Below are positions 18,130 through 27,377 of a DNA stretch of 64,000 nt, piece after piece. The notes below the pieces were generated by a model that saw only the letters and a program-made list of their open reading frames with translations, was not told the origin of the DNA and ran no database searches. Every line of letters starts with the position of its first letter. Position 1 is the first letter of the stretch. Source of the DNA: Methylocapsa acidiphila B2 (GTDB taxonomy: Bacteria; Pseudomonadota; Alphaproteobacteria; Rhizobiales; Beijerinckiaceae); contig NZ_KE386496.1 of NCBI RefSeq assembly GCF_000427445.1, positions 2,968,504-3,032,503 on the forward strand. The letters are read 5' to 3'. A program made the position numbers and the translations under genes.

Positions 18130-18405
18130 GTGTTCTTTTTGCTTCGCGTCGTTTTTTGGTTGGGGATCGTTTTCGCGTCGCTGCCCTGGCCGGAGGACTT
18201 TCGCCCGGCCCGCGCCGGCGTCGAGACCAAGGCGCGCGAAATGCTGGGCGCCGCGGTCGACGGGGCGCGCGCGGGGATCGGCAAGGTCTGTCTCGATGCG
18301 CCGGCGGCCTGCTTGGACGCGGCGGGCGGCCTTGGCCGGCTCGCCAGCGCGGCGGCTCGCGAGGGCAAGGCGCCTAAGCCTCAGGCCTCGGCGGCCCGGC
18401 CTTAA
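18130..18405 (+). CDS. DUF5330-type small membrane protein
   Basis: This is a 91-residue protein with an N-terminal hydrophobic helix (MFFLLRVVFWLGIVFASLP) followed by an Ala-rich soluble part containing a pair of cysteines (CLDAPAAC). The start fits the DUF5330 family of alphaproteobacteria, although here the codon would be GTG. In many Rhizobiales a gene of this kind sits next to sufE and mucR, exactly as here, which supports the call. Function is unknown. Confidence 0.65.
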   Translation: MFFLLRVVFWLGIVFASLPWPEDFRPARAGVETKAREMLGAAVDGARAGIGKVCLDAPAACLDAAGGLGRLASAAAREGKAPKPQASAARP

Positions 18406-18568
18406 ATATTCAGCCCGATGAAGCTTTCAGAAGCCCAATCTACTCTTGGCCGACGGGTGTGAGCGGAGCGACCAGAGCAAGCGCTTCGTCGCGCGTCGCT
18501 TTTTTATAGCTTCGCACGTGCGGCGCCGCTATAGAGAAGGGTCAATCATTTTGAGCTTTCGAACCGCC

Positions 18569-18994
18569 ATGACCCTCGACGAAATCATTGAAAACTTCAA
18601 CTATCTCGACGAATGGGAGGACCGTTACCGTTATCTGATCGAGCTTGGCCGCACGCTCGAGCCCTTGGACGAGGCCGCGCATAATGACGCGAACAAGGTG
18701 CTCGGATGCGCCAGCCAGGTTTGGCTCGTGACGCAAGTCACGAATGACGGTGGCACGCCCGTGCTGAAGCTGAAAGGCGATAGCGACGCCCATATCGTGC
18801 GGGGGCTCGTTGCGCTCGTCCTGGCGCTTTATTCGGATCAGACCGCGAGCAAGATCCTCGCAACCGATGCGCAGGAGCTGTTCAAGAGCCTCGGCCTGTC
18901 GGCGCATCTGACGCCGCAGAGATCCAACGGCGTGCGCTCCATGGTCGAGCGGATCAAGACGGACGCTCGCGCCGCTATGGCCGCCGCCGCCTGA
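18569..18994 (+). CDS. sufE: SufE family cysteine desulfuration protein
   Basis: This 141-residue protein accepts sulfur from the cysteine desulfurase SufS and hands it on for Fe-S cluster assembly. The sulfur-acceptor Cys47 lies in LGCASQVW, the invariant SufE loop. The C-terminal helical region (IVRGLVALVLALYSDQ, AHLTPQRSNGVRSMVERI) is also typical. The ATG at 18569 gives the family N-terminus; the frame extends upstream to 18446 without support. No suf operon is in the window, so it is a stand-alone sufE, as in other Rhizobiales where it neighbours mucR. Confidence 0.92.
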   Translation: MTLDEIIENFNYLDEWEDRYRYLIELGRTLEPLDEAAHNDANKVLGCASQVWLVTQVTNDGGTPVLKLKGDSDAHIVRGLVALVLALYSDQTASKILATDAQELFKSLGLSAHLTPQRSNGVRSMVERIKTDARAAMAAAA

Positions 18995-19272
18995 AACGGC
19001 GGTTACGACCGGCGCAACGCGGCGCGATCCTGGCGACTTGACGACCGGGGCGGCGCTTTCCGGTCGAAGGGAGCCGCTCCGCCGGCAATCTCGGATGCGA
19101 TGAATCTGAGATCGCTTTCGCGGCCATGACATATCGGAATAGGAACCGGGCGACGCTTTGCGCCCGAAGTAAATCGCATGTGCTGCTTGGCGCGCTTGCG
19201 ATTCGGCGACGATCTCGTCGCTCTTTGAGCCGTGCGCCAAAGCAAAGCGAAAGGCGGCGGCGCGCTTTCGGT

Positions 19273-19689
19273 TCAGCGCATCCGCCGCCGTTGCTGTCCG
19301 AGTCCCATTTGCTTGGCCAGATTCGAGCGGGCCTTAGCGTAATTCGGCGCAACCATCGGATAATCGGGCGCGAGGCCCCATTTCTCGCGATATTCATCCG
19401 GCGACATATTGTATTGCGTCCGCAAATGGCGCTTCAAGGACTTGAACTTCCGTCCATCCTCGAGACAAACGAGAAAGTCATTGGTGACGGATTTCTTTGC
19501 TGGCACTGCGGGCTTGGGGACTTCGACGGGAGGAAGAACCGTCCCGGTGGTCACCCTTAGTAGAGCGGAATGAACCTCGTTGATCAGCGACGGAAGATCG
19601 CTCGCAGGCACGGAATTATTGCTGACATAGGCGGACACTATGTCTGCAGCCAGCTCTATGTAATTGTTAGAACTCGACGTTTCGCTCAT
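19273..19689 (-). CDS. mucR: MucR/Ros-family zinc-finger-like transcriptional regulator
   Basis: This 138-residue H-NS-like regulator controls surface polysaccharides, motility and cell-cycle genes in Alphaproteobacteria. The N-terminal oligomerisation region (residues 8-45) and the C-terminal Ros DNA-binding domain (about 72-130) are complete, with the strongly conserved DEYREKWGLAPDYPMVAPNYA segment. The finger reads C75-x2-D78 and then H88, but the usual final His pair is replaced by Gln92-Tyr93. The start at 19689 (MSETSSSNN) is the family start; upstream codons in frame are unsupported. The upstream region is AT-rich, fitting the autoregulation known for this family. Confidence 0.92.
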   Translation of the reverse strand: MSETSSSNNYIELAADIVSAYVSNNSVPASDLPSLINEVHSALLRVTTGTVLPPVEVPKPAVPAKKSVTNDFLVCLEDGRKFKSLKRHLRTQYNMSPDEYREKWGLAPDYPMVAPNYAKARSNLAKQMGLGQQRRRMR

Positions 19690-20352
19690 GGCGCTCAATA
19701 TCCCGAGTAGTAAGGCATCGCAGGCGGGGCCGTGGTCAAATAGCGATACCGTAGTTGCCGCATTTGGCGACAAGACCCTTCCAAACAAAAGTTCTCTTTG
19801 GCGACCTACCCGAATCGTCTTTTAAGAACATTTTTCGTTTCTAAGGCGAAAACTTCGTATCTGCAAGTAGCTTTTTAACTCACTTTATTGCGCTAAAGAA
19901 AAAAGTGCTGATTGGGCCCGGTTCCAATAAATGAATGCAGATCCGATAATGGCGCCGTTACAGATCCCCCCTCTCTATGGCGCAAACGGTTCGGCGTCTG
20001 CGGGAGCATCGTCGGCTGTCGGGACGCCGTTGCCGGCAAGTTATCTATCCGGCGTGTCGAGTGATCCAAGCGAAACGAACCAGATTATGCGATGTTGGCT
20101 TTGGTCGCCGACCTCGGTTTTCCATGCGTGGAAGAAGAGATAGCGGCTTGCCATTCGCGGCCTTTGGACTAGCTTGCCGCCGCGAAAGCACTTCCAGAAA
20201 GACGGGCGTCCCTTACGGTCGCGCCCGCCGATAAGCGAGCGCAGTGTGGCCTTGTTAAAGAACGAAACAGAGAAAAGCTGCTGGAATCGCTGCGTCGGAA
20301 ATCCAAGGCGGCGTTGTTTCGAGCAAAGCTTTCACCTTCCGGAAAGCGCGCT
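19690..20352. other. AT-rich intergenic region between mucR and opdB
   Basis: About 660 bases without a convincing gene. The part from 19790 to 19930 is markedly AT-rich compared with the rest of the window and lies directly upstream of mucR, so it probably holds the mucR promoter and autoregulatory sites. The right half is ordinary GC-rich sequence; short open frames there show no family resemblance. Confidence 0.5.
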
Positions 20353-22488
20353 GTGACCGGGCGGGCGGCCTCGGGGCGAACGGCGTCGCCGCCCTCGATC
20401 GAAGCGCGTCCGGCCGCAAGGATCGTGCAGGGCGCCGAACTACGCGACGAATATGCTTGGCTTCGAGCGGAAAATTGGCGCGAGGTCCTGCGCGATCCGG
20501 ACGCGCTTCCCGCCGAGATTCGCGCCGTCGTCGAGGCCGAGAATCGTTTCGCGGCGGCTGTGCTCGCGCCCGAAGAGCGGGTGCGCAAGACTTTGGCCAA
20601 GGAGATGCGCGGGCGCATCAAGGAAGACGACGCCGATGTTCCTCTTAGGGATGGGCCGTGGCTTTACTATTCGCGTCATCGGCGCGGCGGCCAGCATCCG
20701 ATCTTCTGCCGCGTCTCGGCGATGGGCGAGAGGGAAGAAATTCTCCTCGACGGCGATGCGCAGGCCCGAGGGAAGGAGTTCTTCGATCTCGGCGAGGTGC
20801 GTCACTCTCCCGATCACGCCAGGCTCGCCTGGAGCGTCGACGAGATGGGATCGGAACTCTATGCCATCGACGTGCGCGATCTTGCGTCCGGGAAGGATTT
20901 GGCGGAGACGATCGTCGAGACGAATGGAAGCTTCGTCTGGATGACGGATTCGCTTGGATTCTATTATGTGCGGGTCGACGAGAACCATCGTCCCGCGGCG
21001 ATCTTCCGGCACAGGATCGGCGATGATCCGGCCAAAGACGCCCTTATCTTCGAGGAGCGCGATCCGGGAACTTTTATCTATATAAGGCGCAGCCAATCCG
21101 GGGCCTTTGCGATCATCAGCGTCAGCGATCACGATTCCTCCGAATGCCGCCTTCTCGACCTGCGCGATCCCGATGCGCGACCCCGCCTCGTCGAGCCGCG
21201 CGCGCCAGGTCTGCGCTATTGGATCGAGGATCGCGGCGCGCGTCTTTTCCTGCGCACGAATGCCGACGGGGCCGAGGATTTCAAGATCGTGAGCGCGCCG
21301 CTCGAGACTCCCGGCAAGGCGTTTTGGGTCGATGAAATTCCGTATGCGCCCGGCCGCATGATCGTCACGGCGGCGCTTTTTCCCGATCACCTCGTCCGGC
21401 TCGAGCGGGAGGCGGGCTTGCCGCAGATCGTGATCCGCCATTTCGACAGCGGCGCCGAGCACAAGATCGCCTTCGGAGAAGAAGCCTATTCGCTCGGCCT
21501 CGAAGAGCTTCTCGATTATTCGATCCCAACGTTGCGCTTCATCTATTCTTCCCTGACGACTCCCGAGGAGACCTATGATTACGATCTCAATACGGGCGCG
21601 CGAGTCCTCCGCAAGCGACAGGAAATCCCCTCCGGCCACGATCCCGCGCTTTATGTGACGCGGCGGCTTTTCGCGCCGGCGGCGGATGGCGAGCTTGTGC
21701 CGGTCTCGATCCTTTACCGGGCCGATCTGCGCCTGGACGGGGTCGCGCCGGTCCTGCTCTATGGCTACGGCGCCTATGGGTCGCAGACGCCGGCCTCGTT
21801 CGAGGCGGAGCGCCTCTCCCTCGTCGATCGCGGCTTCATCTATGCGATCGCCCATGTCCGGGGCGGCTCCGACAATGGCTGGCGCTGGTACACGGACGGC
21901 AAGCTCGCGAACAAGCCCAATACGTTCAGTGATTTCATCGCGGCGGCGCGGCATTTGATCGCCGAAGGCCTGACGAAGCCCGGGCGCATCGTCGCCGAAG
22001 GCGCGAGCGCCGGCGGCATGCTGATCGGCGCCGTCGTCAATCTCGCCCCCGAGCTTTTCGCCGGCGCGATCGCCGATGTTCCCTTCGTCGACGTCCTGAA
22101 CACAATGCTCGATGGGGATTTGCCGCTGACGCCGCCGGAATGGCTCGAATGGGGCGATCCGATCACCGACGCGGCGGCTTTCGTGACAATCCGCTCGTAT
22201 TCGCCCTATGACAATATCAAGCCGCAGCGCTATCCGCCGATCCTCGCGCTCGGCGGACTCGCCGATCCGCGCGTCACTTATTGGGAGCCGCTGAAATGGG
22301 TTGCGCGGCTTCGCGCGACCATGACGGGCGGCGGTCCCATTCTTCTATCGACCAATATGGGCGCGGGACATGCGGGCGCTTCGGGCCGGTTCGACCATCT
22401 CGATGAAATTGCGCAGCAATATGCCTTCGCTCTGGCCTGCGCCGAAGGTCGTTACGACGCGGAGGGGCGAGCTGACCCGTCGTCGTGA
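20353..22488 (+). CDS. ptrB: Oligopeptidase B-type S9 serine peptidase
   Basis: The 711-residue protein is a prolyl-oligopeptidase-family enzyme of the oligopeptidase B type, which cleaves short peptides after basic residues in the cytoplasm. A beta-propeller covers roughly residues 70-410. The alpha/beta-hydrolase domain has Ser552 in AEGASAGGML, the Asp in LGGLADPRV and the His in GAGHAGASG; GRWYxxGK-type sequence appears as GWRWYTDGK. The catalytic triad is intact. The start is uncertain: GTG 20353 has GGAAAG upstream, and TTG 20314 is also open. The gene stands alone between mucR and an alcohol dehydrogenase. Confidence 0.9.
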   Translation: MTGRAASGRTASPPSIEARPAARIVQGAELRDEYAWLRAENWREVLRDPDALPAEIRAVVEAENRFAAAVLAPEERVRKTLAKEMRGRIKEDDADVPLRDGPWLYYSRHRRGGQHPIFCRVSAMGEREEILLDGDAQARGKEFFDLGEVRHSPDHARLAWSVDEMGSELYAIDVRDLASGKDLAETIVETNGSFVWMTDSLGFYYVRVDENHRPAAIFRHRIGDDPAKDALIFEERDPGTFIYIRRSQSGAFAIISVSDHDSSECRLLDLRDPDARPRLVEPRAPGLRYWIEDRGARLFLRTNADGAEDFKIVSAPLETPGKAFWVDEIPYAPGRMIVTAALFPDHLVRLEREAGLPQIVIRHFDSGAEHKIAFGEEAYSLGLEELLDYSIPTLRFIYSSLTTPEETYDYDLNTGARVLRKRQEIPSGHDPALYVTRRLFAPAADGELVPVSILYRADLRLDGVAPVLLYGYGAYGSQTPASFEAERLSLVDRGFIYAIAHVRGGSDNGWRWYTDGKLANKPNTFSDFIAAARHLIAEGLTKPGRIVAEGASAGGMLIGAVVNLAPELFAGAIADVPFVDVLNTMLDGDLPLTPPEWLEWGDPITDAAAFVTIRSYSPYDNIKPQRYPPILALGGLADPRVTYWEPLKWVARLRATMTGGGPILLSTNMGAGHAGASGRFDHLDEIAQQYAFALACAEGRYDAEGRADPSS

Positions 22489-22568
22489 GTCCGCCACGGC
22501 GTTTCACGGAAAATTTGTTCGACTTTCGCCGTTCGATTGTCGTCTGTCTCCGCTTGGAGGGAAGAGCC

Positions 22569-23624
22569 ATGTTCACATGCACCGGTTATGCGACCAATAG
22601 CGCGAAGGACCCGCTCGCGCCCTTTTCATTCAATCGGCGGGACCCTGGCCCGACCGACGTCCAAATCGACATAGAGTTTTGTGGCGTCTGCCACTCGGAT
22701 CTGCATCAGGCGCGCAACGAATGGCGCAACACGATCTATCCTTGCCTACCCGGCCATGAGATCATCGGCCGCGTGACCAAGACCGGCGCTGCGGTTGCGC
22801 GCTTCAAGGTTGGCGATCGCGTCGGCGTCGGTTGCATGGTCGATTCCTGCCGCACATGCGCCTCCTGCGTCGCCGGCTTCGAGCAATATTGCGAGAAGGG
22901 CTTCAACCCGACTTATAACGGCCAGGACAAAACGATAGGAGGGCCGACCTTCGGCGGCTATTCCAACGTCATCGTTGTCGATGAATTCTTTGTGCTGCGC
23001 GTGTCCGACAAGCTCGACCCGGCCGCCGCCGCGCCATTGCTCTGCGCCGGGATCACCACCTATTCGCCGCTGCGCCATTGGAAGGTCGGCCCCGGGCAGA
23101 AGGTTGGCGTCGTCGGGCTCGGCGGCCTTGGCCATATGGGCGTCAAATTCGCCCGCGCCTTCGGCGCCCATACAGTTCTTTTCACGACGTCGCCAAGCAA
23201 GATCGCTGACGGGAAAAGGCTCGGCGCGCATGAGGTGGTTCTGTCCAAGGACGAAGGCCAAATGGCCGCGCAAGCCGACAGCTTCGATTTCATTCTCGAC
23301 GCGGTCGCGGCCGATCATGACGTTAGCCAATATCTCGGTCTTTTGAAGCGCGACGGGACGCTGGTCCAGGTCGGCGCGCCGGAGAAGCCGCTCGCGGTTC
23401 CGGTCTTTAGCCTGATTTTCAAACGCCGCAATTTCGCGGGGTCGCTCATCGGCGGCATCGCCGAAACGCAGGAAATGCTCGATTTTTGCGCCGACCACGG
23501 CATCGCCTGCGACGTCGAGGTGATTCCGATCCAGAAGATCAACGAGGCCTATGAGCGCATGTTGCGCAGCGACGTGCGCTATCGCTTCTCGATCGACATG
23601 AGCAACTTGGGAGCGGTGGCATAA
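22569..23624 (+). CDS. NAD(P)-dependent zinc alcohol dehydrogenase (YahK/CAD-like)
   Basis: This 351-residue medium-chain dehydrogenase resembles the YahK/cinnamyl-alcohol-dehydrogenase branch, which reduces aldehydes with NADPH. Catalytic zinc ligands are visible at Cys41 (CGVCHSD) and His63 (PGHE). The structural zinc lobe has Cys94, Cys97, Cys100 and Cys108. The Rossmann motif is GLGGLGHMG near residue 180. The ATG at 22569 follows a strong GGAGG. The substrate is unknown; aldehyde detoxification is typical for the group. It converges on cdsA, with a palindromic repeat between the two stops. Confidence 0.9.
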   Translation: MFTCTGYATNSAKDPLAPFSFNRRDPGPTDVQIDIEFCGVCHSDLHQARNEWRNTIYPCLPGHEIIGRVTKTGAAVARFKVGDRVGVGCMVDSCRTCASCVAGFEQYCEKGFNPTYNGQDKTIGGPTFGGYSNVIVVDEFFVLRVSDKLDPAAAAPLLCAGITTYSPLRHWKVGPGQKVGVVGLGGLGHMGVKFARAFGAHTVLFTTSPSKIADGKRLGAHEVVLSKDEGQMAAQADSFDFILDAVAADHDVSQYLGLLKRDGTLVQVGAPEKPLAVPVFSLIFKRRNFAGSLIGGIAETQEMLDFCADHGIACDVEVIPIQKINEAYERMLRSDVRYRFSIDMSNLGAVA

Positions 23625-23647
23625 GCGCGCTCTAAATCAATAAGTTG

Positions 23648-23696
23648 GAGCATGTTCGGAGCGAAAAAGTCGAGCTGACTTTTTCCGAGCATGCTC
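23648..23696. repeat. REP-like palindromic element at the cdsA 3' end
   Basis: GAGCATG begins the left arm and CATGCTC ends the right arm. The core GAAAAAGTC-GAGCT-GACTTTTTC is a perfect 9-pair stem, and the intermediate TCGG/CCGA bases also mostly pair. This resembles dispersed palindromes common in Rhizobiales intergenic DNA. It reaches the first base of the cdsA stop codon and lies between convergent genes, so it may also act as a bidirectional terminator. Confidence 0.75.
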
Positions 23697-24568
23697 TAAA
23701 ACCATTCGAACAGGCCGGCCGCGATCGAGGCGTGGCCGCGCAGGACGCCGAACAGAGCCGCGAATGTGGCGGCGGCGATGAAGCCGTCGAGTCGGTCCAT
23801 GAAGCCGCCATGGCCGGGGATCAAATGGCTCGAGTCCTTGGCGCCGAAGCGGCGCTTGACCGAGGATTCCAGCACGTCGCCGCCTTGCGAGACGATCGCC
23901 GTCGCGAGGCCCAGCGCAAAAATCGGCAGCGCGAGGAGCGGTTTGCCGAGGCCGCTCGCGCCGATCGCGGCGCCGAGAAGGGCGCCGGCGGAGATTCCGA
24001 TAATGGTGCCCGCCCAAGTTTTCGACGGCGAGACTTTCGGCCAGACCTTGGGGCCGCCAATAAGCCGGCCGCCGAAATAAGCGAAAACATCCGTGCCCCA
24101 GACCACGGCGAAAAGCCAGACCATCGCTCTCGTCCCGTATGTCGGCGAGCCATAAAGGATGGTGACCGAGAGGATGAAGGCGCCGGCGTAGGCGATGCCT
24201 GCGAAGGCCCAACCCCGGCGCCCCGCGCCGGCGACGAGCGCCGCAAGCGCCCCGCCAATGGCGATGACGGCGCAAGCGGTCAAAGGCCCGCCTTTGCTAG
24301 CGAATTTCGCCGCGATAACCAGCGTCGGCGCGGCGAGGGCGATGCGCGCGTAGGGGCGCTCCGCTCCAATCAGCATCTGCCATTCGTAGCAGACGGCCGC
24401 GGCGGCGGCGAGCCAGGCGATCGCGAAAGCCTCGCCGCCGATCCAGACCGACGAGCCGGAAACCGCGATCAAGACGGCCGACGACAGGACGCGCGGCAGC
24501 AGGTCGGCCAAGCGCCGCGCGCCGGGAGCCGGGCCAGCCCCTTGCGTCGAATCAATGGAGCCATTCAT
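23696..24568 (-). CDS. cdsA: Phosphatidate cytidylyltransferase
   Basis: This 290-residue inner-membrane enzyme makes CDP-diacylglycerol from phosphatidate and CTP, the branch point of phospholipid synthesis. About eight hydrophobic segments are present. The C-terminal signature is clear: SPSKTWAG, then GDVLESSVKRRFGAKDSS and PGHGGFMDRLD, which hold the metal- and nucleotide-binding residues. It is the last gene of the pyrH-frr-uppS-cdsA set and starts about 40 bases after the uppS stop. In many genomes dxr and rseP follow; here the operon ends at a palindrome. Confidence 0.93.
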   Translation of the reverse strand: MNGSIDSTQGAGPAPGARRLADLLPRVLSSAVLIAVSGSSVWIGGEAFAIAWLAAAAAVCYEWQMLIGAERPYARIALAAPTLVIAAKFASKGGPLTACAVIAIGGALAALVAGAGRRGWAFAGIAYAGAFILSVTILYGSPTYGTRAMVWLFAVVWGTDVFAYFGGRLIGGPKVWPKVSPSKTWAGTIIGISAGALLGAAIGASGLGKPLLALPIFALGLATAIVSQGGDVLESSVKRRFGAKDSSHLIPGHGGFMDRLDGFIAAATFAALFGVLRGHASIAAGLFEWF

Positions 24569-24609
24569 GCCCGAAATGCCCGCGTCTGGAGCAGCATGGT
24601 CGTCATGGA

Positions 24610-25383
24610 CTATCTCACCTTCTGCGCTTGCGCCGTCACCCTGCCGAAGCGCCGCTCGCGGGCGGAAAATTCGGCGAGCGCGGTTTCGAAGGCTTGGCGG
24701 TCGAAATCAGGCCAATGTATCGGAAGGAAGACGAATTCCGAATAAGCCGCTTGCCACATGAGGAAGTTCGACAGTCTTTGCTCGCCGGAGGTCCGGATGA
24801 TGAGGTCTGGGTCCGGCACGCCCGCCGTGTCGAGCCGCTGAGCGAACATATTTTCATCGATCGCAGACGGCTCGAGCCGGCCCGCCGCGACATCCTCCGC
24901 CAGCGCCCGCGCGGCGGCGACGATTTCCTGCCTGCCGCCGTAATTGAAGGCGACGATCAAGGTCAAGCGCGTGTTGGATCTCGTCCGGTCTTCTGCCTCG
25001 GCCAGCAGGGCCCGGATGTCCGGCTTGAGATCGTTGCGACCGCCGATGACCTTGACCTTGACGCCCGATTTGTTGAGCGCTTTGAGATCATTGCGGATGA
25101 ACCGCTTAAGCAGGCCCATGAGATCGGCGACTTCCTCGATCGGCCGGTTCCAGTTCTCCATGGAGAAGCTGTAGACCGTTAGATAATCGAGCCCGAAATC
25201 AATCGCCGCCCGGACCGTCGCGCGCAAGGCTTCGAGGCCCCGCCGATGCCCTTCGATGCGGGGCAATCCGCGTCTGGCGGCCCATCGGCCATTTCCGTCC
25301 ATGATGATTCCGACATGGGTCGGCACGCAGGTCGCATGGCTAGGCGCTTCGAACGGCCTTTCGCCGGAGATTATGCTCGGCAT
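24610..25383 (-). CDS. uppS: Isoprenyl transferase (undecaprenyl diphosphate synthase)
   Basis: This 257-residue cytoplasmic cis-prenyltransferase builds the C55 lipid carrier for peptidoglycan and glycan export. The active-site Asp is in [13 protein letters not shown] near residue 30. [11 protein letters not shown] and the late [20 protein letters not shown] motif (ending in [10 protein letters not shown]) are hallmark regions. I take the start at 25383 because AGGA lies seven bases upstream; the frame opens at 25416, adding eleven residues. It is followed closely by cdsA. Confidence 0.93.
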   Translation of the reverse strand: MPSIISGERPFEAPSHATCVPTHVGIIMDGNGRWAARRGLPRIEGHRRGLEALRATVRAAIDFGLDYLTVYSFSMENWNRPIEEVADLMGLLKRFIRNDLKALNKSGVKVKVIGGRNDLKPDIRALLAEAEDRTRSNTRLTLIVAFNYGGRQEIVAAARALAEDVAAGRLEPSAIDENMFAQRLDTAGVPDPDLIIRTSGEQRLSNFLMWQAAYSEFVFLPIHWPDFDRQAFETALAEFSARERRFGRVTAQAQKVR

Positions 25384-25743
25384 CGTCATGTCCTGGCGCC
25401 CCGCCGATTGCGGCATCTCGTTCGGCTGCCTCTAGATTCAAACAATAGTCCCCGCCCCTGGAACGGTTCTCGGCTCGTTTAAGCCGTCTGATCGGAACCG
25501 GTCAGACGTGGAGAAATCGGAGCGTATCGCGGCGGAATGGAGGCCGGAGCGCCTGACCAAAAGCGATGCAGCGCCGACGCTACTCGCCGCCGCCCGCGCT
25601 CGCCATAGGAAAAAATGCGACACAGAAAAATGCAATTTCACACACGAGGCTTGATCGAGCATGAACTGTGAAACATCCTCGCGCCGCAGACCGCGTCCCA
25701 AGGAGCCGCGTCCGTCGCCCTGCTTATAGCAGACAGGTCGGTT
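25384..25743. other. Long spacer between frr and uppS
   Basis: These 360 bases lie inside a normally compact operon. I find no gene. It contains the short hairpin at 25485-25508 and some AT-rich sequence near 25610-25640 that could carry a separate uppS promoter. Confidence 0.45.
25485..25508. repeat. Short palindrome in the frr-uppS spacer
   Basis: CGTCTGA and TCAGACG pair perfectly around a GC-rich inner part (TCGGAACCGG) that also mostly pairs. There is no T-run. It is probably one of the dispersed palindromes of this genome. Confidence 0.5.
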
Positions 25744-26304
25744 TCACACCTGCATGATTTCTTTTTCTTTCGTCGCGAGAGCCTGGTCGATCTCGCCGAC
25801 CAGTTGATCGGTGACCTTTTGGACCTCGCCTTCGTGGCGCTTTTCGTCGTCCTCGCTAATCGACTTGTCCTTGAGTAGTTTCTTCAGCGTATCGAGCCCG
25901 TCGCGGCGGACATGGCGAACGGCGACACGAGCCTCTTCGGCATATTTATGCGCGACCTTGGCCATTTCCTTGCGCCTTTGCTCGTTTAGCTCGGGAATTC
26001 GGATTCGCAAGACCTGCCCTTCCACGGTCGGAGACAGGCCGAGATTGGAATCGCGGATCGCCTTGTCGACGGCGTTGACCATGCCCTTGTCCCAAACCTG
26101 GACCGACAACATGCGCGGCTCCGGCACGCTGATCGTCGCAACCTGAACGAGCGGCATCGACTGGCCATAGGCCTCGACATGGACGGGCTCGAGCAGGCTC
26201 GCGGAGGCGCGGCCGGTGCGCAGGCCGCCCAATTCGTGCTTCAGGGTCGCAAGCGCGCCCTGCATGCGCCGTTTCAGGTCTGAAATGTCGAATTCTGCGC
26301 TCAT
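25744..26304 (-). CDS. frr: Ribosome recycling factor
   Basis: The 186-residue protein has the full length and helical-bundle sequence of ribosome recycling factor, which with EF-G splits post-termination ribosomes. Landmarks include LRTGRAS near residue 30, the VWDKG strand, [17 protein letters not shown] around 105, and the C-terminal [11 protein letters not shown]. It lies between pyrH and uppS, its usual context, but is separated from both by more than 300 bases. Confidence 0.96.
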   Translation of the reverse strand: MSAEFDISDLKRRMQGALATLKHELGGLRTGRASASLLEPVHVEAYGQSMPLVQVATISVPEPRMLSVQVWDKGMVNAVDKAIRDSNLGLSPTVEGQVLRIRIPELNEQRRKEMAKVAHKYAEEARVAVRHVRRDGLDTLKKLLKDKSISEDDEKRHEGEVQKVTDQLVGEIDQALATKEKEIMQV

Positions 26305-26642
26305 CTTAAAAACCCTGACATGGTTTGAATGCGGTTCGGGCGCCGCGCCGCCCGGAGAACGAGGACACTCAGATCATGATGATTTCCAGGCGAAATCAAT
26401 TCAAAACGATCATGATCAAACCATATGCGGCAGCGGGTGGCCGCCGAGAGACCGAGTTGCGACGCCGGCCGCTTCGCTAAGTCGGAAGCGTGATCGAGCC
26501 GAACCCGGCGCGGCGCAGATCGTTCCCGAGAGACGAATTCGGTTCGCCGCCATGCCGAAGCGTCAGGAAAGAAAGCCTCAGTAAAAGCGCCGGCCTCCGG
26601 CCGAGATCGCGACGGCGCGAAGCAACTCTAGAAAAAGCCCAA
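26305..26642. other. Long spacer between pyrH and frr
   Basis: These 338 bases between two genes of a classical operon contain no supported gene. The left part holds the nested inverted repeat at 26372-26417. The rest is ordinary GC-rich sequence. Confidence 0.45.
26372..26417. repeat. Nested inverted repeat GATCATGAT...ATCATGATC
   Basis: Nine-base perfect arms GATCATGAT and ATCATGATC enclose a second, imperfect GATTT/AAATC pairing. It is AT-rich against the GC-rich background. The outer ATCATGATC motif resembles dispersed palindromic elements in Rhizobiales. Confidence 0.6.
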
Positions 26643-27377
26643 TCATGGCGAAACGAACGTCGCCTTGCCTTTTCCTTCGAGGGCGGCGCAGATCGCGCCC
26701 TGTTCACGGATCGAGAACACAATTATCGGAATCCGGTTCTCTCGCGCAAGCGCGAATGCGGCTGTGTCCATGACCGCCAGATTTTTCGCTATGGCTTCGT
26801 CATGGGTGAGCTTTTCGTAGCGCGTCGCCGTGGGATCGCGCTTCGGGTCGGCTGAATAGACGCCGTCGACCTGGGTCGCTTTCATGATGAGATCGCAAGA
26901 GAGCTCCGCCCCGCGCAGAGCCGCGCCGGTGTCGGTCGTGAAGAACGGGTTGCCGGTGCCGCCAGCGAGAACGACGATTCGCCGCTTTGCGAGATGGTGC
27001 AGAGCGGCCTGCCGAGAGTAGGGCTCGCAGACCGAGGGCATGGGCACCGCCGAAAGCGCGCGCGCCGACTTGCCTTGTTTTTCTATGGCGTATTCGAGGG
27101 CGAGCGCATTCATGACGGTCGCGAGCATGCCGATCGAGTCCGCTCGGGCGCGCTCGATGCCCTTATCGGCGCCGGCGATCCCGCGAAAGAAATTGCCGCC
27201 GCCGACCACGACCGCGACCTCGACGCCGAGCGCCGCCGCATTGGCGAGATCCGCTGCTATGCGGCCCAAAGTCGGCGCGTCGAGTCCGTGGCTGAGCTCG
27301 CCCATCAGCGCCTCGCCGGATAATTTCACGACGACGCGCCGCCATTTGGGTCCACTAATCTGGCCGGAGTCGGTCAT
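26643..27377 (-). CDS. pyrH: UMP kinase
   Basis: This 244-residue hexameric kinase phosphorylates UMP to UDP in pyrimidine synthesis. The amino-acid-kinase fold is evident: VVKLSGEALMG at the N-terminus, VVVGGGNFFRG with the glycine-rich loop, and TDTGAALRG, then ATQVDGVYSADPKRDP for nucleotide binding. It is the first gene of the pyrH-frr-uppS-cdsA block. Upstream there is no tsf or rpsB; a 640-base gap leads to a divergent response regulator instead. Confidence 0.96.
   Translation of the reverse strand: MTDSGQISGPKWRRVVVKLSGEALMGELSHGLDAPTLGRIAADLANAAALGVEVAVVVGGGNFFRGIAGADKGIERARADSIGMLATVMNALALEYAIEKQGKSARALSAVPMPSVCEPYSRQAALHHLAKRRIVVLAGGTGNPFFTTDTGAALRGAELSCDLIMKATQVDGVYSADPKRDPTATRYEKLTHDEAIAKNLAVMDTAAFALARENRIPIIVFSIREQGAICAALEGKGKATFVSP

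Noticed and set aside
19931-20143. A 70-codon frame between mucR and the oligopeptidase gene.
   Set aside because: No ribosome site, no family features; likely chance.
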